10,972 bases of DNA from NCBI GenBank assembly GCA_021807065.1, contig JAKAPO010000047.1, positions 1 through 10,972 on the forward strand, written 5' to 3'. Positions 1 through 5,524 of the stretch are shown in pieces. Under the pieces are notes generated by a model. That model saw only the letters and a program-made list of their open reading frames with translations. It was not told the origin of the DNA and made no database searches. The stretch comes from a bacterium (GTDB lineage: Bacteria; Vulcanimicrobiota; Vulcanimicrobiia; Vulcanimicrobiales; Vulcanimicrobiaceae). Position numbers and translations under genes: made by a program. Numbering within the stretch: position 1 is the stretch's first letter; every line of letters begins with the position of its first letter.

Positions 1-255
1 ACGGGCCATTTGCTCGAGCTTCGGGTAGACCAGCCGCAACGGGCTGCCGATCTTCTGCGCGCGCGCGGCCGTAACGCTTCGCTCTTCGGTGAACGGTTGC
101 ACGTGATCGTCGACGATGCGACTGCCGGCGAACGCGAAACGACGCAGGAGCTGGAGAGCGCCGGCATACGCATGACGAGCGTGCGAGAGGGCCGCTTCTC
201 GTTGGAGGACGCGTTCATCGGCGCGGTCGAGCGCCAAGCGGCGGGAGCGCGCTAG
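1..255 (+). CDS. ABC transporter ATP-binding protein, C-terminal end (5' partial)
   Basis: This is the last 84 residues of a gene that begins before the window; the frame is open from base 1 to the TAG at 253-255. None of the nucleotide-binding motifs is visible. What can be seen is the C-terminal tail common to ATPases of ABC-2 exporters (DrrA/YbhF/CcmA type): an alternating alpha/beta segment ending in GRFSLEDAFI, which corresponds to the usual 'SLEDVFI' close of these subunits. The stop codon overlaps the GTG start of the next gene by one base (TAGTG), and two ABC-2 permeases follow. The ATPase therefore almost certainly energises them as an exporter. The call rests on the tail motif and on context; the start and the Walker motifs lie upstream. 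Confidence 0.8.
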   Translation, partial: TGHLLELRVDQPQRAADLLRARGRNASLFGERLHVIVDDATAGERETTQELESAGIRMTSVREGRFSLEDAFIGAVERQAAGAR

Positions 256-1358
256 TGCGCCGCATCGTCGCGCAGACGCGAAAAGAGATCATTCAGATTC
301 TGCGCGATCGCCTCACGCTCACCCTGGCGATCATATTGCCAGCATTCCTGCTGTTCATCATGGGGACGGCGATTTCGCTGACCGTCAACCACATGCCAAT
401 CGTGGTGCAGGATTTCGACGGCTCGAGCGCCTCAACGAAATTCGTCGATGCTTTCCGCGCCTCGGTCACTTTCAGCGTCGTGCCGTGGCCGATCAACGAA
501 GATCCGCAGCGCGCACTGGCCTCGAACGAGGCCCGCGCCGCCCTCATCATCCCGCCGCACTTCGGCCGGAACATCGCCTCCGGCGCGAGCGCGCCGGTGC
601 AGATGCTCGTCGATGGCTCCGACGCAAACACCGCGCAGCTGGCGACGGGTTATGCAAGCGAAGTCGTGCGCGCCTACAACGCGCAACTCGGCGGAGTATC
701 CACGCAACCGGTCCAAGCCGCAATACGTCTGTGGTTCAATCCCGGCCGCGACTCGAAGAAATTCTACGGTCCTGGATTCTTCGTCCTCGCGCTGACGCTC
801 TTTCCGACGCTGCTGGCGGCGCTCGCAACGTCGAAGGAGGGCGAGGAGAAGACGATCCTGCAAGTCTACGCGTCGAGCATCCCCGCTTCGCAATACTTGC
901 TCGGGAAAATTTTCGCGATCATGGTCATCGCATTTTGCGAGTGGATCGTCATGATGGCGCTCCTGGTAACCTATTTCGGCCTGCGCTTCGCCGGCGACCC
1001 AACGCCGTTCATCGTCGGATCGTTGCTTTACGCGTTTTGCGTCGCCGCTTTTGGTACGATGGTCGGCGCGGCGATACCGAGTCAAGTTGCGGCGATGCAA
1101 GCCGTTGCCGCCGGCGGTTTTCTGCTTGTCTTCATCCTCTCGGGCTTGCTTTTTCCGGTCGAGAACATTCCGGTGGGGTTGCGTTGGTTGTCGAACTTCG
1201 TCTGGGGCCGCTACTACATCGAAATCGTCCGTGACGCATTCTTGCAGGGCGGCGGATGGCCGGCCACTTGGTGGAAAGTGTTCGCGATCTCGGGTTTCGG
1301 CGCGACTTTCTACGGTATCGCGTGGCGGAACATGCGCGCGATGCAACTGAAGGATTAG
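255..1358 (+). CDS. ABC-2 type transporter permease (YbhS/YhhJ-like), first of a pair
   Basis: A 367-residue inner-membrane permease of an ABC exporter. The first membrane helix is at about residues 21-43, followed by an outer domain of about 125 residues (44-170), then helices near 172-192, 216-240, 250-275, 282-302 and 340-357. This is the layout of the ABC-2 family with a large domain between helices 1 and 2. The segment RLWFNPGRDSKKFYGPG (158-174) matches the conserved 'R-W/F-N-P' stretch entering helix 2. KEGEEKTILQVYASSIP (194-210) corresponds to the cytoplasmic 'E-GT-E-L-SP' coupling motif, although the usual Gly-Thr is Lys-Thr here. The GTG start overlaps the ATPase stop by one base, so translation is probably coupled. 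With the next gene it should form a heteromeric channel, as in the drug exporter YbhFSR of E. coli. The substrate is unknown. Confidence 0.87.
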   Translation: MRRIVAQTRKEIIQILRDRLTLTLAIILPAFLLFIMGTAISLTVNHMPIVVQDFDGSSASTKFVDAFRASVTFSVVPWPINEDPQRALASNEARAALIIPPHFGRNIASGASAPVQMLVDGSDANTAQLATGYASEVVRAYNAQLGGVSTQPVQAAIRLWFNPGRDSKKFYGPGFFVLALTLFPTLLAALATSKEGEEKTILQVYASSIPASQYLLGKIFAIMVIAFCEWIVMMALLVTYFGLRFAGDPTPFIVGSLLYAFCVAAFGTMVGAAIPSQVAAMQAVAAGGFLLVFILSGLLFPVENIPVGLRWLSNFVWGRYYIEIVRDAFLQGGGWPATWWKVFAISGFGATFYGIAWRNMRAMQLKD

Positions 1359-1373
1359 CCCCCGTGTCGGGGG
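1359..1373 (+). promoter_or_regulatory. Stem-loop holding the start codon of the second permease
   Basis: CCCCCG (1359-1364) pairs perfectly with CGGGGG (1368-1373) around a TGT loop. The hairpin begins directly after the TAG of the first permease (1356-1358) and contains the proposed GTG start (1364-1366). A Shine-Dalgarno-like GAAGGA lies just upstream at 1349-1354. The structure is visible in the sequence. A role in setting translation of the second permease through coupling is inference. Confidence 0.4.
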
Positions 1374-2467
1374 GACGGCTGCGCGCCCTGATGCTCAAGG
1401 AGTTCCGGCAGATGATTCGGGACCGCCGCTACATGATCGCGCTCGTCGTAGCGCCCGTACTGGAGTTGCTCGTCTTCGGGTTCGTGCTCAGCGCGACCGT
1501 CACGCACTTGCCGCTTGGCGTCGTGGATCAAAGCGCGACCCCACAGAGCCGGGAACTCATCGCAGACCTTACTGAAAGCCGAAGTTTCCGTCTAGCGGGA
1601 TACTACGATTCGACCGGCGCACTCGGCGATGCGATCCAGCGCGGGGCGCTCGACGCCGGGCTCGTGATTCCGTACGAGTATGCGCGCGACCTTGCCAGCC
1701 ACAAGCCCGTCGCGGTGCAGGTTATCCTCAACGCCACGAACGCAAATACGGCTGCGATCGCGCAAGGATACGCCGAGGGCGTCTTGCAGGCATACGACGC
1801 GCAGCGAGCCTCAGTTGCTCTGCCACGCGGCGTGGCGCTCGCCCCGGATTATCTCTATAATCCGGGGCTCGTGGGCTCGTGGTTCATCGTGAGCGGCATT
1901 CTCGGTTTGCTCCTCATCTTAGTCGGGACGCTCTTCTCCTCGCAGATGATCGTGAAAGAGCGGGCCGCGGGGACGATCGAACAATTGCTGATGTCGCCAG
2001 CGAGCGCGACGGAGATCATCGTAGCAAAAGTGACGCCTCTCTTCGGCGCCCTCTTTGCGATGGGGCTCATCGCCGTTGCGATGATGCGATGGATCTTCGG
2101 CTTGCCGTTCAACGGCAGCCTGTTGCTCTTTCTTGCGGGTGCCGCGTTATGCATGTTCTCCGGAATCGGATTGGGCATGTTCGTGGCGACCATCGTTCGT
2201 TCGGCGCGGCAGGCGCAATTGTTCGTGTTCTTTCTCAATCCACCGCTTGCGACGCTCTCTGGCGCCTTCACGCCGGTCGAGGCGATGCCGCGTTGGTTGC
2301 AGCCGGTGACCGTATTGAATCCGATAAATCATTTCGCAGTGATCGCGCGGGGGACGCTCGTCAAAGGCAGCGGCATCGACGTGCTCTGGCCAAACTTCCT
2401 CGCGCTTCTGACGTTTACAGTGGTATTGCTGAGCTTGAGCGTTTGGCGCTACCGCGCACAGCTATGA
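1364..2467 (+). CDS. ABC-2 type transporter permease (YbhR-like), second of a pair
   Basis: An inner-membrane exporter subunit of 367 residues, the same length as its upstream partner. Membrane helices lie near residues 24-45, 172-193, 220-243, 251-277, 285-303 and 341-360, with an outer domain at 46-170. PDYLYNPGLVGSW (161-173) is the conserved 'YNP' entry to helix 2, and KERAAGTIEQLLMSP (198-212) is a textbook ABC-2 cytoplasmic coupling motif. I chose GTG 1364 because GAAGGA (1349-1354) stands nine bases before it and it follows the previous stop by five bases. The frame stays open upstream to 1256, but that would overlap the first permease by about 100 bases. ATG 1391 is an alternative. 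It forms one operon with the partial ATPase and the first permease. A membrane-fusion protein, common in such operons, is not in the window and may lie upstream. Confidence 0.87.
   Translation: MSGGRLRALMLKEFRQMIRDRRYMIALVVAPVLELLVFGFVLSATVTHLPLGVVDQSATPQSRELIADLTESRSFRLAGYYDSTGALGDAIQRGALDAGLVIPYEYARDLASHKPVAVQVILNATNANTAAIAQGYAEGVLQAYDAQRASVALPRGVALAPDYLYNPGLVGSWFIVSGILGLLLILVGTLFSSQMIVKERAAGTIEQLLMSPASATEIIVAKVTPLFGALFAMGLIAVAMMRWIFGLPFNGSLLLFLAGAALCMFSGIGLGMFVATIVRSARQAQLFVFFLNPPLATLSGAFTPVEAMPRWLQPVTVLNPINHFAVIARGTLVKGSGIDVLWPNFLALLTFTVVLLSLSVWRYRAQL
1841..1868 (+). repeat. Perfect 12-bp inverted repeat with 4-nt loop inside the second permease
   Basis: Arms GCCCCGGATTAT (1841-1852) and ATAATCCGGGGC (1857-1868) are exact reverse complements around the loop CTCT. 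The element lies wholly in coding sequence and encodes the conserved PDYLYNPG stretch that enters helix 2. No T-run follows, so it is not an ordinary terminator. A hairpin this long would be stable in mRNA. Any function is unknown. Confidence 0.55.
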
Positions 2468-2479
2468 GGAGGAGCGTGA

Positions 2480-3337
2480 TTAGGTTTTGCCGCCCATGCT
2501 TTGCTTGAACTGCGCGACCTTGTCGATCTCGGATTGCGTCGAAACCGGGAACGATGCTCCTTGGTGAGCTTCGCTTTCTTGGTAGAATTCCGGGACCAGT
2601 TGTTCGAGCCATGGCTCGTTCTTTCGTGTGTAATGCTTCGTGTCGTTCAGAAAGCGCTGCACGCTGTGCGAGGCGGTGCGATTGATCATGCCGAGCGCGC
2701 TGAATGCCGGACCGAAGTAGAATCCCGCCAGCTGCGTGCGAACGGCCATGCGAGAGAGAATGATTTCCGGTACGACGAGGTTCGAGTAGTAATACTCGGC
2801 GATCGCCGCAATCGCGTTGTAGATCGCAAGCGCGTTGCGAGTCGCATCCAGATTGCCGAAGACGAGATCGCGCTTGAGCTCGTCTCGAATCTTGCGAATG
2901 TCGCCGCCGTTGTTGAGGAAGAGATTGTCGAGCCATTCCGCCGGTTCGCGGACGTCGCGTCCGTCGAGAAGCATCTGGGTGAAGCGCAGGCGCTCGAAGA
3001 AAGCAGCGGTGTCGGTTTTCGACTGCGCTGCATCCTGCGCCGCCTTGATCGCAATCGTTGCCTTTTCGCGTTCGGCGACAAGTTCACGCTCCGCCGCCTG
3101 TTTCGTCGCGTCCATCGCCGCGCCGGCCGTCTGCACCGTCTTTTCGATGTGCCGCAGCACCGCGAGCGCAGCGAGGGCGACGATCGCCAGTGCGGCCATC
3201 GATGTGAGGACTGCGGCGAACGCCGCGAGCGCCAGTTGCGGAGGGCGCAGCGTGACGCGCAGTACCACCGCGACGACGATCAGTACGATGAGCGCCGCGA
3301 CGATTGCTAGGGAATTGGCCGAGAGCCACGTTCTCAC
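2480..3337 (-). CDS. Unrecognised membrane protein with two TM helices and coiled coil
   Basis: I do not recognise this protein with confidence. From a GTG start at 3337 it has 285 residues. Two hydrophobic helices (about 8-27 and 36-61) are joined by a short loop. A charged, Ala/Glu/Lys-rich segment (62-105) looks like a coiled coil. The rest is a soluble mostly helical domain of about 175 residues with many Arg, Asn and aromatic residues (for example RDVREPAEWLDNLF at 127-140). With both helices at the N-terminus, the C-terminal domain would be cytoplasmic if the N-terminus is inside. The open frame extends to 3550, but the upstream part would run into the divergent regulator gene and is low-complexity Arg/Gly-rich. 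The start is uncertain because no good ribosome-binding site is visible. It might belong to a DUF4760-like family; this is a weak guess. Confidence 0.65.
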   Translation of the reverse strand: MRTWLSANSLAIVAALIVLIVVAVVLRVTLRPPQLALAAFAAVLTSMAALAIVALAALAVLRHIEKTVQTAGAAMDATKQAAERELVAEREKATIAIKAAQDAAQSKTDTAAFFERLRFTQMLLDGRDVREPAEWLDNLFLNNGGDIRKIRDELKRDLVFGNLDATRNALAIYNAIAAIAEYYYSNLVVPEIILSRMAVRTQLAGFYFGPAFSALGMINRTASHSVQRFLNDTKHYTRKNEPWLEQLVPEFYQESEAHQGASFPVSTQSEIDKVAQFKQSMGGKT

Positions 3338-3385
3338 GAGTCGAGGGAGCCGTATTGGGCGGGCCCCGTACCGAGTCCCCTCGTT

Positions 3386-3419
3386 CGACCCGGCCGCCCC
3401 ATACGAATTAGGCCGGTCG
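3386..3419. promoter_or_regulatory. Bulged inverted repeat in divergent intergenic region, possible operator
   Basis: CGACCCGGCC (3386-3395) and GGCCGGTCG (3411-3419) are reverse complements apart from one extra C in the left arm, separated by 15 bases including the AT-richer ATACGAATTA. It lies between the divergent starts at 3337 and 3463, where both promoters must be, and no T-run follows. An operator, possibly for the adjacent winged-helix regulator, is plausible but unproven. I could not identify convincing -35/-10 boxes here. Confidence 0.3.
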
Positions 3420-3425
3420 GCACGT

Positions 3426-3459
3426 AGGGGGGGTGTGCCATTTCCAGGCAGAACCCCCT
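3426..3459 (+). promoter_or_regulatory. Two-part stem-loop just upstream of the regulator start codon
   Basis: AGGGGG (3426-3431) pairs with CCCCCT (3454-3459), and inside it TGCC (3436-3439) pairs with GGCA (3447-3450) around a 7-nt loop. The structure ends three bases before ATG 3463. It includes the only purine-rich stretch that could act as a ribosome-binding site, so folding could limit translation of the regulator. That role is inference; the pairing is read directly. Confidence 0.3.
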
Positions 3460-3462
3460 GCC

Positions 3463-4824
3463 ATGAGGCTCTACGAGTTCGGAGAATTCCGGCTCGACCC
3501 CGAGCGCCTGTTGCTCTGCTGCGACGGAGCCCCGGCTGCCCTTGGGCCAAAGGTCGTGGAGACGCTCCTGGCTCTGGTGGAATGCCCGCAAGAGATCCTC
3601 TCCAAAGGAATGCTTCTGCAGCGGGTATGGCCCGAAGGTTTCGTCGACGAAGCGAGCCTCGTTCAAAACATTTACGTGCTGCGAAAATTCTTTCGCGCGC
3701 GCGGTCACGAAGATGCGATCGAAACGGTGCCGCGACGCGGTTACCGCTTCACGCTTTCTGTACGTGCTCTCGGCGACACGCGAGCGCCGAAGCCGAAGCC
3801 TCGCTGGCTCGCGGTGATCGCCGCAGGTACCGCAGCCACGATTCTCCTGGTAATCGCGGCCTCGGGATACGGCGGCTCGAGAGAATCGCGTATCGTTATG
3901 CCTTCGGTGGAAAGCCGCCTCTATGCGATCGGAAACTTCTTCCTCGATCGGCGAACCGCGTATAGCGTCGAGCGAAGCATCCTCTTTTTTTCACGAGCGA
4001 TCGCGCTCAACTCGCATGCCGCTCGTGATTACGGCGCGCTCGCCGACGCGCATGCGGTTGCAGCGGACTACCATTTCGGCCGGGTAGCATTGCAACGAAA
4101 ACTGGCTCGTAGCGACGCGATCAAGGCGCTCGCTATCGATCCGCGATGCGGGCGTGCGTATGCCGCGCTCGGGTTGCTCGCGATCGATTCGGGTCGCTAC
4201 GACGACGCCTTGAAACGGTTGCGACGAGCGGTTTCGCTGGCGCCCGCAGATCCCGACACACACACGTGGTATGGGATCGCGCTGATTGCACGGGGCCACA
4301 TCGAGAATGCGCGCCATCAGTTGTACGTCTCTGAAAAACTCGACCCATACTCGGTCGCCGCAACGGCGTGGTTGAGCACGGTGTTGTATCTCGACCGGCA
4401 ATATGCCGAGGCGGCTTCGTACGCGCGTGCGGGTCTGGCGCTGGCGCCACAACGTCCTTCGTTGTTGATAACGCTCGGTCTCGCCCAGCAAGCGCAACAT
4501 CACTATGCCGCCGCGCTCGAGAGTTTCCGGCGGTACGGCCGCAGCTGTGTAACGTGCAAGAGCGAGGCAGCCGCGCTTCTCGCGGAAGCCTACGTCCAAC
4601 TTCACGACGGTTCACGGGCGCGCGCCGAACTGGCAATCGCGCGAGCCGATCTTGGAGCCGTACGCCCCGAGGATTTTGCGCTCGCCGCGGCGGCCGCCGG
4701 CGAGTGGCAGCTCTTTCCTTTGCCGTTCAGGATGACGCTGGTAGAGCGCGCTTTAGCGGCGAACGATCCGCGCTTCGCCCAGCTCTCCAGCAGCGAAAGG
4801 CTGAGGGTACTGAATCGCGGGTAG
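3463..4824 (+). CDS. Membrane-bound winged-helix transcriptional regulator with TPR-like sensor domain
   Basis: A 453-residue one-component regulator of CadC/ToxR-like layout. Residues 1-100 form an OmpR-type winged helix: YEFGEFRLDPERLLL at the start, the LSKGMLLQRVWPEGFVDEASLVQNI recognition region near 46-70, and the closing wing signature ETVPRRGYRF at 87-96. A Lys/Pro-rich linker leads to one membrane helix (about 115-134). Residues 150-400 are helical repeats of TPR type, clearest at 230-262 (GRAYAALGLLAIDSGRYDDAL) and 299-330. With the N-terminus cytoplasmic, the repeats would face the periplasm. A CVTC pair (362-365) lies there. ATG 3463 fits the family start; GTG 3433 would add ten unlikely residues. 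It is divergent from the two-helix protein at 2480-3337, which is a natural candidate target. Its signal is unknown. Confidence 0.85.
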   Translation: MRLYEFGEFRLDPERLLLCCDGAPAALGPKVVETLLALVECPQEILSKGMLLQRVWPEGFVDEASLVQNIYVLRKFFRARGHEDAIETVPRRGYRFTLSVRALGDTRAPKPKPRWLAVIAAGTAATILLVIAASGYGGSRESRIVMPSVESRLYAIGNFFLDRRTAYSVERSILFFSRAIALNSHAARDYGALADAHAVAADYHFGRVALQRKLARSDAIKALAIDPRCGRAYAALGLLAIDSGRYDDALKRLRRAVSLAPADPDTHTWYGIALIARGHIENARHQLYVSEKLDPYSVAATAWLSTVLYLDRQYAEAASYARAGLALAPQRPSLLITLGLAQQAQHHYAAALESFRRYGRSCVTCKSEAAALLAEAYVQLHDGSRARAELAIARADLGAVRPEDFALAAAAAGEWQLFPLPFRMTLVERALAANDPRFAQLSSSERLRVLNRG

Positions 4825-4855
4825 GGCGCTCGCCCGGATTGGTAGACCGTCCTCG

Positions 4856-4871
4856 GAGCCGCCCACGGCTC
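4856..4871 (+). terminator. Weak candidate terminator hairpin after the regulator
   Basis: GAGCCG (4856-4861) and CGGCTC (4866-4871) form a perfect six-base stem with the loop CCCA, 32 bases after the stop at 4824. A second weak pairing, GCTC (4880-4883) with GAGC (4893-4896), follows. There is no T-tract, so intrinsic termination is doubtful. The position between the regulator and the next promoter is what suggests it. Confidence 0.3.
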
Positions 4872-4922
4872 GCCTCATGGCTCTGCTCCTGCTGAGCTAG
4901 AGGGATTTCTCGATTGGCCGAC

Positions 4923-4951
4923 TTGACTTAGGGCGGTTATTGTACTATTGT
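4923..4951 (+). promoter_or_regulatory. Sigma-70-like promoter of the GntR/ABC operon
   Basis: TTGACT (4923-4928) and TATTGT (4946-4951), 17 bases apart, form a fair housekeeping-type promoter in an unusually AT-rich patch of this GC-rich window. Transcription would begin near 4958, giving a leader of about 36 bases before ATG 4994. The -10 box and start point lie inside the palindrome at 4940-4961, as expected for a repressed promoter. The exact boxes are inferred. Confidence 0.5.
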
Positions 4952-4971
4952 ATTAGTACAACATCGTACTA
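4940..4971. promoter_or_regulatory. Palindromic operator with a third half-site, probable GntR (YtrA-type) binding site
   Basis: TTGTACTA (4940-4947) and TAGTACAA (4954-4961) are exact reverse complements separated by six bases. The core GTACTA occurs again at 4966-4971, 24 bases after its first copy at 4942. The site overlaps the predicted -10 region and transcription start and lies upstream of an operon that encodes a GntR protein. Such regulators commonly bind palindromes in their own promoters, and wide half-site spacing is known for the YtrA subfamily. Autorepression is therefore the likely role. Confidence 0.65.
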
Positions 4972-4993
4972 GGATAATGAACAAGGAGTCTCG

Positions 4994-5116
4994 ATGAACG
5001 CCATCGCCGCTACCCACATCGCTCCCAGGTCCGAACTCGTCGGCGTGGAGCGGCCCTTCTCGACCGTCACGCTTCGCGACGACCCGTTCTTCCAAGGCTG
5101 GGGCCCGAAGCTTTAA
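4994..5116 (+). CDS. Small ORF, 40 residues, first gene of the GntR/ABC operon
   Basis: A 40-residue protein of unknown function. AAGGAG (4983-4988) stands five bases before ATG 4994, a near-ideal ribosome-binding site. The frame ends in TAA (5114-5116). That stop overlaps AAGGGAGG (5115-5122), the ribosome-binding site of the GntR gene, so ribosomes finishing here are placed to start the next gene. The peptide has no membrane helix, no signal sequence and no cysteine. The middle is polar (RSELVGVERPFSTVTLRDD), and the C-terminus is aromatic with the ending DPFFQGWGPKL. It sits immediately behind the operator-bearing promoter. It could be a true small protein acting with the transporter, a leader peptide, or a precursor peptide. 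I know no family for it, but the start signals and context make it more than a chance frame. Confidence 0.6.
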   Translation: MNAIAATHIAPRSELVGVERPFSTVTLRDDPFFQGWGPKL

Positions 5117-5128
5117 GGGAGGCCGGAG

Positions 5129-5524
5129 ATGCCGGTAGTGCTCACCGTCGACGCGCGCAGCGGCGTGCCGATCTACCAGCAGATCGTCGAGCAGGTAAAG
5201 CGCTCGACGGCGCTGGGCGTTCTGCAGGCCGGCGAGCAGCTTCCGACGGTGAAACAGCTCGCCCTCGATCTCACGATCAACCCGAACACCGTCGCGCGGG
5301 CCTATCGAGATTTGGAACGCGACGGCGTCATCGAGACCGCGCCCGGACGCGGCTCGTTCGTCAAGGGCGACGGGGCCGCCGCATCGACAAAGCTCGCTGC
5401 TCGTGACGTCGCTCGACGCGCGATGGAGAGCGCCGTACGCGAGGCAAAAGCGATGGGACTCTCGCGCGCCGACGTTCGCACTGTCACAGACACCGTCCTC
5501 GATCGTTGGTTTCCGGAGGAATGA
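5129..5524 (+). CDS. GntR-family transcriptional regulator, YtrA subfamily
   Basis: A 131-residue DNA-binding repressor. The N-terminal winged helix-turn-helix is typical of GntR: VPIYQQIVEQVKRS (13-26), then the helix-turn-helix at about 38-62 (LPTVKQLALDLTINPNTVARAYR), and the wing GRGSFV (73-78). After residue 85 only about 45 residues remain, mostly helical. This is too short for the FadR or HutC effector domains and is what defines the YtrA group, whose members are usually encoded beside ABC transporters. AAGGGAGG (5115-5122) lies six bases before the ATG. The TGA stop (5522-5524) overlaps the ATPase start by one base. The likely target is the palindrome at 4940-4961. How YtrA-type regulators sense their signals is poorly understood; in Bacillus, related operons respond to cell-wall-active antibiotics. 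Confidence 0.93.
   Translation: MPVVLTVDARSGVPIYQQIVEQVKRSTALGVLQAGEQLPTVKQLALDLTINPNTVARAYRDLERDGVIETAPGRGSFVKGDGAAASTKLAARDVARRAMESAVREAKAMGLSRADVRTVTDTVLDRWFPEE

Noticed and set aside
432..1346. A 304-codon open frame on the - strand opposite the first permease.
   Set aside because: Its product is dominated by Arg, Asp, Glu and His with no domain, as expected of an antisense shadow in GC-rich coding DNA; the + strand permease is clear.
1256..1363. An earlier start of the second permease at 1256.
   Set aside because: It would overlap the first permease by about 100 bases and add an unrelated charged N-terminus. GTG 1364 has a suitably placed GAAGGA.
2835..3965. A 376-codon open frame on the + strand.
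   Set aside because: It crosses both the - strand membrane-protein gene and the start of the regulator in another frame, and its product is Ser/Arg/Ala-rich low-complexity sequence.
4825..4922. Possible riboswitch or small RNA in the gap after the regulator.
   Set aside because: Only short hairpins are seen and no known riboswitch core is recognisable.
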